Part shown: piece by piece, positions 14,974 to 26,114 of the stretch | How the letters are laid out: each line of letters begins with the position of its first letter | Position numbering within the stretch: position 1 is the stretch's first letter | Source of the DNA: Trichoplax sp. H2 | Taxonomy: Eukaryota; Placozoa; Uniplacotomia; Trichoplacea | Assembly: GCA_003344405.1 (NCBI GenBank) | Contig: NOWV01000258.1 | Coordinates: 19,824 to 83,823 of the forward strand | Direction of reading: 5' to 3' | Length of the DNA stretch: 64,000 nucleotides | Notes under the pieces: model-generated | Database searches by the model: none | The model's input: only the letters and a program-made list of their open reading frames with translations | Told to the model about the DNA's origin: nothing | Position numbers and translations under genes: made by a program

Positions 14974-14981
14974 TATATAAA
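14974..14981 (+). promoter_or_regulatory. Candidate TATA box for the 15229 gene
   Basis: TATATAAA lies about 250 bases upstream of the ATG at 15229. Transcription would start near 15005, leaving a 5'UTR of roughly 220 bases or one containing a small intron. Position and sequence are suitable, but in AT-rich DNA this motif also occurs by chance. Confidence 0.4.
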
Positions 14982-15228
14982 CGTAGCATTTACCTTCGTA
15001 AGGTCACAACTTTAACTCGGCAATTCTTTGTTAGTTGGAATTAAATTCTACGTTCTTGCCGTAGTATTTCTTAGTAAGCGAAATCTACAGGAGTATAACT
15101 TGATTTTAGAGTTATCTTGTAGTTATCGAAGAAGAAAAATACCTAATCATTTCATCCTAAGGTAGAAGGATTTAATCTGATTTGTTGTTTGCATTTCGTT
15201 AATTCAAGCCTAACTAAAGAACGACAAG

Positions 15229-16098
15229 ATGGGTTGTGGAGCTTCCAAAAGTACAGAGACCGCTGATGGTACTCAACCAAAGAAGGAAAAGAAACCTAAA
15301 AAGAAAAGCGAACCATTAGATAGTATTGAAATGAAAGAATCTAAAATTCCAGAAATTGATAGTTTCTTCGAGAAAGTAGCTGAACCATTTAAAACCATGA
15401 TTGATATGCGTAAAGCTCTACAAGATGCCGTTGAAGGATTGACTAAATTAGCCAAAACAGCTGAAAGTCCGAAAGAAGCCTTAAGAAACTGCTTGAAAGA
15501 TTTAAAGGAAGGTTTAGGTGATATAGGTTTCAAGTTAGAATTTTCCACCGAAGGTGTACGCTTTGCAGGCATCGATGAGGAAACATTACCGGGTGAAATT
15601 AAAGAAATCTACGATGCATTTATGAATTTATTCAATGGTATTAAAACTATTGTAACAAGTTGTCCTAAACTAGTCAATGATTTTAAAGAATTGGTTAGTG
15701 AAGCTAAAGCACTGAAAGACAACATCGTTAGTGCAGCTAAAAATGCTGGCTTAAATCCAATGGGTATCGCTAAAGCGGGTAAAGCTGTAGCGGTCAACAT
15801 CAAGACTACCTGTAAAGCTCCGCTGGTATGTAAAGATCTCCTTGTCCAAGGTAAAAATACGATTAAAGATTTGAAAGATCTTGCTAAAGCACTCATGGGT
15901 CAAGATGTTCCTGACGATGGTCCTGATGAGGCTGAAGATGATGGAGATGAAAAAGGAGATGCCGAAAAAGGAGATGCCGAAAAAGGAGATGCCGAAAAAG
16001 GAGAGGCCGAAAATGTAGAGGACAAAAAAGCTGAGACTGAAAATGGAGGGACCGAAAATGGCGAGGCAGAAAAGGGAGAAGCCGCCGCGGAATCTTAA
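15229..16098 (+). CDS. Predicted dual-acylated (myristoyl/palmitoyl) helical protein with acidic repeat tail, 289 aa
   Basis: Single-exon gene starting MGCGASKS. Gly2 with Ser at position 6 fits the N-myristoylation consensus, and Cys3 is a typical palmitoylation site. A Lys-rich patch follows (residues 18-26), as in proteins that add electrostatic membrane binding. Residues about 40-210 are predicted helical and match the 206-residue protein at 6279: IPEIDSFF at 40-47, a central Asp-Glu-Glu-rich turn, and an Ala-x-x-Ala-Gly-Leu turn near 180. The tail from about residue 226 is strongly acidic and contains EKGDA/EKGEA pentapeptides. I do not know the family and assign no function. A peripheral inner-membrane protein is the inference from its ends. 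The start is well supported (AAGATGGG, with a TATA box 250 bases upstream), and a poly(A) signal follows at 16181. Open frames on the opposite strand here are shadows. Confidence 0.88.
   Translation: MGCGASKSTETADGTQPKKEKKPKKKSEPLDSIEMKESKIPEIDSFFEKVAEPFKTMIDMRKALQDAVEGLTKLAKTAESPKEALRNCLKDLKEGLGDIGFKLEFSTEGVRFAGIDEETLPGEIKEIYDAFMNLFNGIKTIVTSCPKLVNDFKELVSEAKALKDNIVSAAKNAGLNPMGIAKAGKAVAVNIKTTCKAPLVCKDLLVQGKNTIKDLKDLAKALMGQDVPDDGPDEAEDDGDEKGDAEKGDAEKGDAEKGEAENVEDKKAETENGGTENGEAEKGEAAAES
15949..16008 (+). repeat. In-frame 15-nt coding repeat, about four units
   Basis: The unit GAAAAAGGAGATGCC encodes EKGDA. It repeats about four times almost without change, then decays into related codons up to the stop at 16098. 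Such an array can change length by slippage without shifting the frame. Confidence 0.85.
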
Positions 16099-16180
16099 CA
16101 ACACCATTGTCCGTGATACAGACGAAAAAGAAGCATCTAGCCCAGCCAGAAGTAAAATCAGCAATATTTGATAAGTTTAT

Positions 16181-16186
16181 AATAAA
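16181..16186 (+). promoter_or_regulatory. Poly(A) signal AATAAA
   Basis: A canonical hexamer 83 bases after the stop of the 289-residue gene, a usual distance for a short 3'UTR. Confidence 0.65.
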
Positions 16187-18077
16187 GAAATTGTTTTCCC
16201 CCTCGCTCTCCTTTCCGACAAGGCCATCATCAAATCGATGGCTGAATTTTCTATGTAAAAGACTGCTATCATGACCATTATTTTTAATCTATTTCACATT
16301 AAATGGTCTATTCCTTTTCGGATTTAGTAGTAACTACTATCGCTATTTGAAATTTTATGTTAATCATTTTTGTTAAAGTCGTATTTTAGCCTTTCAATGT
16401 ATGAATTTTGTTTATACGAGTATAATTATTAAAAGTGTAAACGTAATTTAAAAATTATAAAAATCATTCTATCGTATTTTTAATGTTGTAAATGTCTTGT
16501 AATAAATTAGTCACAACTTTTACCTAATATTTAATGCAACAGTATGTCTTTTCTAGTGGAGTAAGAAATTTCAACGTTGAATGGTATAGGATGAGCTAAG
16601 CTATTCTAGTGCTCATGATCGTATTGATGTACAAAATATTTTAGTAAGAAAAATAGGTCACGTATTAGTAGATTATCCATTTGGTTAACGTAATTTTAAG
16701 ACAAGTATTTATAGTGATGACTGTTGTTAATCATAGCTCATGATAAAATGGCTTGTATTAGTTTATGAACTGGGAATAGTAAATAAATATGCAAACTATT
16801 AAATTGAACATTTTAATGGTCTTCTTTTATCTTTTCCCCTTTCCTTAACAGATACAGCTTTTGTCTATGACTTCATAGACTGTCATAGAATGAGTTGTGA
16901 TATTGTTTTATCCGTAACTACAGTTAACTTTATCGTTTAATTTCCAAGTATCAAGTCCATTTTGATTCCACTTTATTAGAATAATATGAGATGACGAAGA
17001 TAAATTTTAAAGGCGGTGAGAGAGTACCAAAGCAAGCTAATTTTGTATTCTTCTTTTTCGATCAATCAAAAAATCCAATGATTGATAACGGTATCCTATT
17101 TCATTTTTCAGATCATTATCATTTTCTAATGGAATGATCTTCATTTTAGTCGAGATAATGCTGAAAAGTTTTTCTAATGTATCAAGATGGAATAGAATAG
17201 TATGGCTACAAAGTTATCAATAATTTGAAGAGGAAATCAAGTTTATTTATTTAATCTATAATTTGATCTAAGGAAGAAATAAGGAGAACACAATTAAAAG
17301 TAATAAGTTTGTATCTTGAATCAGATTGAGAATTACGCCAAGTAATTGCTATAGCTCTGCTGATAAAGTCAATAAGCATGAAATATGCGATACTTTAACT
17401 TGGTCGTTACAACGTAGCAAGCTAAACCTACAGACAGTAGACAATTCTTTTCCTTGTATCATTGTTGCATGGTTCAATCATTTTAAGGGGCTGTTTTAAT
17501 ATCTTGTAGTTTACAGATAAATTAGATAATCGCAATGGAAATAACTGCTAAGGCACCCTTGATATCGATATTTTGTGAAGAGCTTTTTATAAAACATGTC
17601 AGTACTGCAATTAAACCTTTTATTAATTTTCGTCAAAACCGACAGATGTGAAAAAATCAATTAAAATCTATTGATATTAACAAACTACTCAAAGATCGAT
17701 ATTAAGCCAATTGAAAAATGGCGATGAATATCCGAACAATATATCGTCTTATTTAAAGAGCTTGATTTGCTACTCATTAATAGGAATAATACAGAAGGAA
17801 AATTTGACATTAATTGAATCCTACATGAACGATTTAGAATATTCTGGACTTGAGCGTATAATAAAGCGATAACAGGCTGAATAAAAATTGCAGACGAAAG
17901 TATATCTGTAACAAAGCTGATTACTAAAGATTTTGTCTATTTTCATCAACAAAGTTATAATCGTATCGTCAGAAAAGAATAGCCAATGTTGGCAAATCAA
18001 TTTAAGAATGGTAACGGATAGCAAAGATGACGAGGATTACTAATACAATTAATTACGAGTCGAGCATATCATCAGTA

Positions 18078-18379
18078 TCCATATTCTATCCTATTTCATT
18101 TTAAGTTATAGGATTTATCCATCTCTGGATTAAGTAGTATTTTACAATCATCTTAATTAGTTCAGCTGTATAGCTGGATATCTTTTAATCTAGCATAGAG
18201 CATCATCAACCAATATATTTAAAGCTGTAAGATTGATACTTGTATAAATTAATTACTCTTTTACTATCATAATGGCTAGCTCTGCCTTAAAATTGTACAA
18301 ATTTTCTAATTTGATACAGTCTTTCGTCAACACGTGCATCCTATTCTGTTTCATTTTAAGCTATAGGATTTATACCTAT
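18078..18379. repeat. Diverged direct repeat, period about 250 bp
   Basis: A block reading CCTATT.(C/T)(A/G)TTTCATTTTAAG(T/C)TATAGGATTTAT recurs at about 18093 and 18341. The sequence between the two is only weakly repeated. Confidence 0.55.
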
Positions 18380-19279
18380 GTCGATAATGTATTGTTGCAA
18401 TATAATAATGATGGTTAGGTGTACGATAAATTTTAAAATATTTTATTATTGCAATAACGATAAAAAATAATTAGAGTCTTCCCTTCAAAAATAGTGCTCA
18501 GCTCTAGGATACGCATTATCCAAATACTTTTACTTGTATTTTATCAATGCTGAAGAAGCTAAATGAGTCAGATGATGTTATTCGATTAATTAAGTTATCC
18601 AATGTTGCTGAGATGAGATTATTGCTGATAATATAACATATGCTAAGCGATAGGTATGCATAGCAACCAACTTAGCGATAGATATATAAATTGTTTACAT
18701 CTCTATTGTAAGGAAAGCAAGCCCATCCTATTATCCATAGAATAAAATTTTAATATCATTGTTTATTATCGTACAACTTAGTTTTTGACTAGGCATTGAA
18801 CCTATCATATACACTATTAGCAGTTCCACTAGCTGCGTCGATCGACTACCTAATAAGATAGTTAGAAGAACAATAAATAACGCTATAGGTGATTGGAATG
18901 TCTATTATTCCTATTATCAAAATTCTAAGTTCAAATAGAAATAATGAGGAACAAAAATCTATCGCTATAATTCATTTCAATACATTAATAAGACATAATT
19001 ATTAGGTTATTGAATGATACAATGAATATTTTTGTCATTGATAGTGAATAGATAACGATCAAATTTCAATAGATTACATTATTTGGCATAGCTTGCAATA
19101 TAATAGCCACTCTGACATTGATATTACCATGGAGAAGATCTGAAAAGAATGTGATTTGCTAATCAATGGTATGATAATGGACAGTTGACTATGCCATTAC
19201 TTGTAGACTATTTGTTAAACGGTCAATAGCAATATCAATAATTCTAAAATGATGATCAGTGCAGGTGAGTTATGCTTAA

Positions 19280-20390
19280 TATTAAAATGATATTTTTATG
19301 AAGATGACTTAGCGTACTGATAGATTACATGAAATCCATATTTACTAAGGTAATAGATACAGATACATCAATGATTGACATTAGATTAATTTATAAGCCT
19401 CTAGGTTGATTTTAAACTATTGTCGAATATGGCAATAGAGTCTCTGATTAGAATAAGTTAGTCAATCAAGTTTTATTTATTACTGATAGTCGTTGATATC
19501 ATCATACATAAACTGCTCTACCAGCTACTACCAATTCAATACTTCGAAGGTGATACAACAATTGTGGCAAGCTCTAAAATTTAAAATAACACTGTTTATG
19601 AAAGTACCCGTATTCATTGACTGAATCGAAGGCTATTTTTTCTAGGCAATGGGAGCAGGTACATTGATGATCGACAAAGGATTCATTTATAGTCAGCTAG
19701 GTCGATTAAAAAAATTACGAGCAGAGGTAGTAAAGAGTATCTGAACAGAATAAATTAGCAAATCAAAGCTTTTCCATCATCAATAGTTATTGAGATTATT
19801 ATACATAAACTGTTTTTAGCTAGTATTAATTCATAACTTTGACGATGATAATATTCTTCGAATATTAAGAAAGTGCACTATTTGTAGGTTGAATAAAAAG
19901 TTATTTTGCTTGGGTAATCGATATCTGAACTTTAGTGATCAACAACGGATTAATTTGCAGGTTGTTAGATTGATTAAATACATTCCCAGAGGTATTGAAA
20001 TGTATATATAAATAAAATAAGTTAGCAAATTAAAATTTTTCCATTGTCGATATTTTTGTTATCATCATGCATGAACTATTTACTAGCTAGTAATAATTCA
20101 ATACTTCGATGATGATAATATTCTTTAAATATATATTAGGGAAATTTACTTATTCACACATTAATATTAAAAGCTTCCGTATTTTGCCTACTTAATAGAT
20201 GTAGGCACATTATTCATCGATAACGGATTAATTTGTAGTCAGTTACTGTAGGCTGATCAAAACACTTCCCGTGGAGATATTATAGATTGTTTGAATAAAA
20301 TGAGTTAGTAAATCGAAGTTTTTACTATTATCAACAGTTGTTGCTATAACTACACATAAACTATTCTACCAGCTTTAGCATAGTACTCCA
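19280..20390. repeat. Tandem array of four diverged units, about 265-290 bp each
   Basis: A landmark GATTAATTT(A/G).AG near 19383, 19679, 19945 and 20226 is followed in each unit by a GATTA/GATCA block. Each unit then has AAT(A/G)A(A/G)TTAG..AATC.A(A/G).TTTT, a CATACATAAACT-type block, and CTAGCTA or CCAGCTA before AATTCAATACTTCGA. Unit order and spacing are regular. No open frame is conserved across units, so this is non-coding. Confidence 0.7.
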
Positions 20391-21682
20391 AGCTTTTTAG
20401 AAAAATGTCTAAATAAAATGCATTTTAATCAATATCTAAACAAAAAAGTAAAAATTGTCAGTAGTTAAGAGCTTTATCAATAATCATTCTGTAAGATAGT
20501 ACTAATTAAATGAATTTTATATGGGTAAAATAATCACGAAATGCATATCTTAAGGATTGAAGTAATAATCTTTAATCGAGATGGATTCTTCGTTATAGAT
20601 GGGATCAAAGTCACTTTGTTTAAGCTACGACTGGTCTTAAAGATTACCTTACCAGCGAATTCTACTTTCACAATGTTTCTCTAATGCATACACATTGGTG
20701 ATCAACATCAAGTAATTTAGTTGCATTCAAGTCGATCTAGAATAAATCTTTTAAACTGCGATAAAGAATGCTCGAAAAGAAAATTCTGCTAAATCAACAT
20801 AAAATAAATAATTTAATATGACTGTTATCTATCTTATCATACGTAGATCATTCCGGTGCAATTCTATAGTTGTGATAAAATAATAATAAAAATTCTTAGG
20901 CGTAATGCAATATTTTTTCCGAATGGGCACTTTCTTATAAAAGGAACTAAGACTATTCTTCCTGAATAATTTTAAAGAATAAACAACATCAGCTAATTAC
21001 CACTATTCTACATTCTTTAAACTATGTATACCAATGATCATCATGATGTTAATTTATGGTATATTAATTAATCCAATAGACTTAAGATAATGTTCTTATG
21101 TGAACAAAATATTAAACCTTATTACTGTGCAAGTACTAGGACGTGTAATATAATAGGCAAGCAGATATAGGCTAAGAATTTAATAAGAGTTTAAATTATA
21201 ATTATGATATTATCAATTCTCGATAGTTATCTTAATTGTTATAGGGGATAATGCTATTCAGTTGTTCATCTCGTCAGTGCATTATCTGGACATAGTTTAT
21301 TCTTGTTGCCTTTTACATCACATCAATCACCGTTAATAGCGGAATTCAGATGGAATGTGATATCATTTGTCAGATTTGGCAGACTTTATCATAAGTGTTT
21401 TCCTTTGCTTCTTGTATACCATCTACTAGTCAAACCGTTCATCACAAGTATAAACATCAATTCTTGAATTGGTTTGCAAAAATTGAAAATTGTAGAAAGA
21501 TTAGAGAGTATCAAGATACGACAGATCTGAATTTATCGTTTTATAAGATAAAGTCGAGATTTCAATGCACGTATTTCGTTTTCGTAGGAGCTAGACACTA
21601 GTGGTGTTGTTATAAATAGCTGCCATATACCCATTTTATTGATATATCGACACATTTATACAAATGTTAAAGATGTGGATCT

Positions 21683-21702
21683 GATCTGGCTAAAGCCAGA
21701 TC
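21683..21702. repeat. Perfect 9-bp hairpin
   Basis: GATCTGGCT and AGCCAGATC are exact complements separated by two bases. No gene is nearby. Confidence 0.6.
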
Positions 21703-21784
21703 TTCGACCGTTTATCCAATCCTATCATACTTGAAGTATCACCGTAAATTGTAACTGATAAACTATTGGTGATAAAGACATTTG

Positions 21785-21808
21785 AACTATTCATTTTTAT
21801 GAATAGTT
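21785..21808. repeat. Perfect 10-bp hairpin
   Basis: AACTATTCAT and ATGAATAGTT are exact inverted copies around four T's. AT-rich; possibly chance or part of a decayed foldback element together with the hairpin 80 bases upstream. Confidence 0.5.
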
Positions 21809-24185
21809 AATAGTTAGTGATAACAAAACTTTTACCCAAGAAAATCAACGTGTTTGCCCTAACGCATTGAACTACAAGAACATTCTGTATATATGCATTG
21901 TTATAATTGGTATTTACATATGGAAACCATGTTGAAGATAAACAATAATCAATAACTTGAATTCCGATCAGACATTCGCGCCAAAGTTTACCTAAGCTTT
22001 GAGTCATAAATTAAAAGCGGATGAATCAATAATTAGCGAATGTTGACTCTGTGCAATATTTTCTCTTGTTTCCAATTGCGTATATATTAATTCGCCTTGA
22101 TGAAGCTTGCTAACATTTAACGGACATTATAATATGCATAGATAGATAGCATAGCCTTATTGCTACTGATAAAACCGTTATCTAATAATTCGCATATATT
22201 TTTATTGATACGTCATACTTTTATAATATTACGGTATCAAAGTACTGAAATTTACGAACTAGAAAAAGCACGAACTTGCAACAATGATTGAGAGTGTATT
22301 TTCGAACCTGCACTACTGCAAATCATAACATCAATCAGTAGATATTTCTATGTAGATATAATTAAGATTTAGCTCGTTAAGACCTCTATTCTCTATATAA
22401 AAATCTTAATTTACTTTATTGTCAGCGAGGCCGCGATTCCTATAGGTTTAAGAGTACCTAAAACTGGTTTAACTATACGAGTCACCTTATTCTTTAGACA
22501 TTAAATAAATCAGTGCTCTAAAGAGCCTCCATGCGTAAGGATTAAATACACTCTAGCCCTACAGTATTAAATTTATCATGTCAGTATCAAATTAATCAAT
22601 TCCTAATAGTGCTTAGTTTAATTAACAAAAATATATTAGCCTTTTCCTATTAAGATATTGCATCTAAATTTAGAAACCATACGTTCAATGTTAGTATCAT
22701 TCGAAGTGATAGAATCAGTCTGGTTAAACTAGTAGATAACAGCTATTTTATTCCACTTCTAAATTAAAGATTGTTAACTTATCAAATGTTAAACACTAAA
22801 GTTACACTTAAAAATATCGTAAACATGACTGACTGATAAGCATATATTGTACAGAGCATGAAAATAATGTACACATCACGAAAATTTACTTTTATGATAA
22901 GGTAATTGTTTATGAGACTGCATCATAATTATAACCCATTAGCCCGGGTTTTTCCTATAAAATTGGGTGATATACCCTAGTTTAGTCTGGAATGGTCGTA
23001 CAGACCGCACAGTAAGATTACTATCGCCTCCTTACGATAGGAAATCGTTCATAGTATTAGTATTACATTATAGACCATTGTTGAAGAGGATAAACTTGGC
23101 ATTAGGGCTCTCAGTAGATAAACTATCTCGTTTCAAATGTAGATTGAACGCAGATTTTCAAAAAGTTTTAATCCAATTTCTTCATTCTGGTTGAGTATGA
23201 TTAATCAATTCGAGACAGAATTACACGCAACATAAATACTTAAAAGATGATATCTTTATTCAAATATTCGTTCACTTAAAATACAAATGCAAGCTACTAG
23301 TATCTTGATAAGAATAGAACAGATATCAATAGTTATAACATTGATTAACTATTGCTATCATCAATTCTTCAAAGTAGAAAGGAATAAATTTAACGATAAA
23401 CATCATTATACGGCTACTGACAGCTCATGATGTAAGGTATCGTAAAAAATAACTCTAGAAAGGATAATTTCATCAGTTGTATAAAACCAGTTTCTATTGT
23501 ACACGTAAGGGGAATTAAAACAAATATATTCGATATACAGTATGATAGAGTTTAGATTATGTACAAATCCAAATTGAAGTTATCAGACCTATATGCCAAT
23601 AATCTAAACTTGATGTATCATCGCCGTAGTTTTAAGGTAACATAATGGAGATGATAGAACAAAGAAAAGTGTAAATCATATCTTGATATAGTAAAACTGT
23701 TATATTATATTATTAACTTACGATATCAAAAAAAAGCATCGTAGATCAATAGATCTATAGGTTAATAAAAGATATAAGAAGAATAGTTCTTGACATAGCA
23801 TGAGTAGTTATATACGAGTTTCTATATTAAGGACGTGTATCATATAAAATATTTATACATATTAGTATATTGTAGTAGTTTACTACAAATTTAAAGCTAG
23901 TAAATGGCTTTGAAAGTTATTAAAATAAAAAAATGAGACACATTTGCAGCTATTCGACTTATTTGATACAAAACGTTTGGATGACCGTGAATTTCAATAC
24001 AATTACAAGACCGATCGAACAGTATTTTCGTAGACTAGTTTCTTTTCTAAACTAAAGGAGGCATCCATGTTATACTGTAATCAAGTAGCTTTAAAGCAAT
24101 CATCTTGAAGGATTACGACTATATTATAATTTTCAAGCTTTATGCTTTGACTATTAAAGTATATGATACTGCTTCTCCTATATTA

Positions 24186-24191
24186 TTTATT
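24186..24191 (-). promoter_or_regulatory. Candidate poly(A) signal of the giant RIM-BP-like gene
   Basis: AATAAA on the minus strand, about 220 bases after the stop codon at 24408-24410. Suitable position, common motif. Confidence 0.35.
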
Positions 24192-24407
24192 TCTTGCCAA
24201 AGAGCTGTTTGCCGAATGAAAGGACACTTCCTTTCGATTTTTTCGGTTTATCTGTGGAATCTTGGCGGTAGCTAAATAGTAAAAATTGATGTGGTTGATT
24301 AAATATTGGATTGATATTTATCGATTAACTCAATTTTATTATCATAATCTGCCTTTTATCACTTGTAGATAGAGCATCAAAGATAAAAGACTTCAAATTT
24401 AAACTTA

Positions 24408-26114
24408 CTAATTTGAGTCTAAAATTTGTTGAGCTTTACGATTTTCCTTTTCCTTCTGACTTTCTTCCAGCATAGCTAAGCGAGAATCTGATCGAATTCT
24501 AGGTGATGATTCTTTCGATGTTGGCTCTGGTGTTAGATGAATTTGTTGCTGTTCTACTTCATCATCTGATGAACTAACATCTAATAATTTGGCGAATTTT
24601 CCAGTTTGTACGTGACCATTATGAGGTAATGTTGGAATAGCATCTCTATCTTTAGATGCACCATTAATTAATGGTGGAGCGACGTTTCGTGGATATTGAG
24701 TGTGTTGAATTTCTTGTGCCGCAGGATCATGTTCGCCATAACGCATAAAATCATCGTAATCCTGCAAATAATTAGCTGGAACAGAGCCAGTCTTGTAATT
24801 GCATATACCACGGACAAAACCGTCTGGATTAACTTCGCCTAATGCCATAATAATCTGGCCTTTCTTAAAACTTAATGCGCTACCTCGTCTTTCATTGGAA
24901 TATCGGTTGGGTGTATAATCTTTTAGCGCGATCATTTTGCGCCCTTTGGTCTTGCTTGGCTTACGTCTAACAAATGCTGATGAAGTTACTCTAGATGCAG
25001 GTTCGTTATATTGCTCTGCATGTCGATAATTAGGATCTTTAATGGCATTGGATAGTCCAAATTCAGTTATAAAATCACGGGGAATTAAGCCGTAAACACC
25101 ATTAACATGTCCTTCATAAAAACCATCGTTCCTTTCCGTATTGATAATTTTAATTAAATCGTCTTTTCTGAATGTAATATCGGTTAGACCAGTATCATCG
25201 GTATAACCTTTAGCTTGATAATCGTATTGAGCAATATAACTTCGACCTACGTTACCATCTTGATTTTTATCTAAATGTGGATGATCAGGAGTAACAAGAG
25301 CTTGGACATAGAGACTAGCAGGCGTGGATGAAATTCCACCTTCGGTTAACGTTTGCACAGAAACGTCAAATGGCCGAGTTAAATCGAGATTTTCTAATTC
25401 TACTTTACAAATATTAGCGCCAAAACAAGATTTGACAGCTAATCCGTTGACTTTCACTTTATAACCAATGACTTTATGACCGTTACTCCTTTCACTAGAA
25501 TCCATAACCGGTTTATTCCATCCAAGCAGAATACCATGGCGTAAAGTTCTCATGATATGCACTGCTGCTGGGGGCGATGGCTGCTTTAATTCAGGCTTGG
25601 AGCGTTTTAATTCAGGTGATGAAGGAAGATTACGAGGTAGTTTATTATCTTGTGGATAGCTCAAGGTTGATCGAGGATAATGTTGATCAATGTTGTTACC
25701 ATTAGGTAGGCTAAGGATCATTTCAGGACTTACACTTACTCGACCACTATAGTTAGTATCGCTATGGGGAGAATCTTGACGTGATGATGTTTCAACTTCA
25801 GCTAAGAAAGTGCTAGGAATATAGCCGACACGATCATTTCGCACAGCTTTGTAGTAGCCATTCCTATTAATATCACCATAGACATAAATTCGATCGCCTT
25901 GACGTATAGGAAGCTCCTCGTCAGGATATCCTGAAGTATTTTGCGTTTGAGGATCATAATCAAACAATGCATACATTAATTTCATTCGATCAGTCGATTG
26001 AAATGATAACTGGCTGCCTGGTCTAGTTGGAGAAGCATGCCTTTCTCTGCTTTTCGATGCAGAATCACGCTGCTGTCTTTGGAACCAATGGTCAGGTGTT
26101 GAATCGAGATGCGG
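24408..26114 (-). CDS. Terminal exon: SH3-FN3-SH3-SH3 module of the RIM-BP-like gene
   Basis: This exon encodes 568 residues and TAG. A Ser/Arg-rich linker of 43 residues leads to Met44. SH3-1 (about 46-110) has ALFDYDP, a long RT loop with DEELPIRQGD, and GYIPSTFL. One FN3 domain (about 180-278) has the GILLGW strand, a YKVKVNG strand and a VSVQTLTEGG strand. SH3-2 (about 290-354) has AQYDYQAKG and GLIPRDFI. SH3-3 (about 394-456) has IALKDYTP and GSVPANYL. In all three SH3 domains the usual Trp-Trp is replaced (NGYYKA, DGFYEG, DGFVRG), as in RIM-BP SH3 domains. Vertebrate RIM-BPs have three FN3 repeats here; I see one. The tail has an SSSDDE acidic patch and a charged coil. The acceptor is TTTATAG before CCGCATCTC. 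A shorter product from Met44 is possible but not needed, because the frame continues to the acceptor. Confidence 0.88.
   Translation of the reverse strand, partial: PHLDSTPDHWFQRQQRDSASKSRERHASPTRPGSQLSFQSTDRMKLMYALFDYDPQTQNTSGYPDEELPIRQGDRIYVYGDINRNGYYKAVRNDRVGYIPSTFLAEVETSSRQDSPHSDTNYSGRVSVSPEMILSLPNGNNIDQHYPRSTLSYPQDNKLPRNLPSSPELKRSKPELKQPSPPAAVHIMRTLRHGILLGWNKPVMDSSERSNGHKVIGYKVKVNGLAVKSCFGANICKVELENLDLTRPFDVSVQTLTEGGISSTPASLYVQALVTPDHPHLDKNQDGNVGRSYIAQYDYQAKGYTDDTGLTDITFRKDDLIKIINTERNDGFYEGHVNGVYGLIPRDFITEFGLSNAIKDPNYRHAEQYNEPASRVTSSAFVRRKPSKTKGRKMIALKDYTPNRYSNERRGSALSFKKGQIIMALGEVNPDGFVRGICNYKTGSVPANYLQDYDDFMRYGEHDPAAQEIQHTQYPRNVAPPLINGASKDRDAIPTLPHNGHVQTGKFAKLLDVSSSDDEVEQQQIHLTPEPTSKESSPRIRSDSRLAMLEESQKEKENRKAQQILDSN

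Larger units (their letters stand above)
6900..15228. other. Intergenic, no gene seen
   Basis: About 8.3 kb between the two paralogous Met-Gly genes. Short open frames here (for example 6944-7135, 8488-8685 and 11685-11891) are AT-rich, lack splice context and look like chance. One diverged tandem duplication (7963-8475) is listed separately. The last 260 bases probably hold the promoter and 5'UTR of the 15229 gene. Confidence 0.6.
16099..24407. other. Intergenic, tandem-repeat relics only
   Basis: This lies between two convergent genes (15229 on +, the giant gene on -). No frame with splice context or recognisable similarity was found. A 75-residue frame at 22967-23194 is not supported. Diverged tandem duplications (18078-18379 and 19280-20390) and short hairpins are listed separately. 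Confidence 0.6.

Noticed and set aside
15273-16164. Three overlapping minus-strand frames of 95-137 codons
   Set aside because: They are shadows of the strongly coding plus-strand gene at 15229-16098.
22967-23194. 75-codon plus-strand frame
   Set aside because: No similarity I recognise, no splice or promoter context, isolated in repeat-rich DNA.
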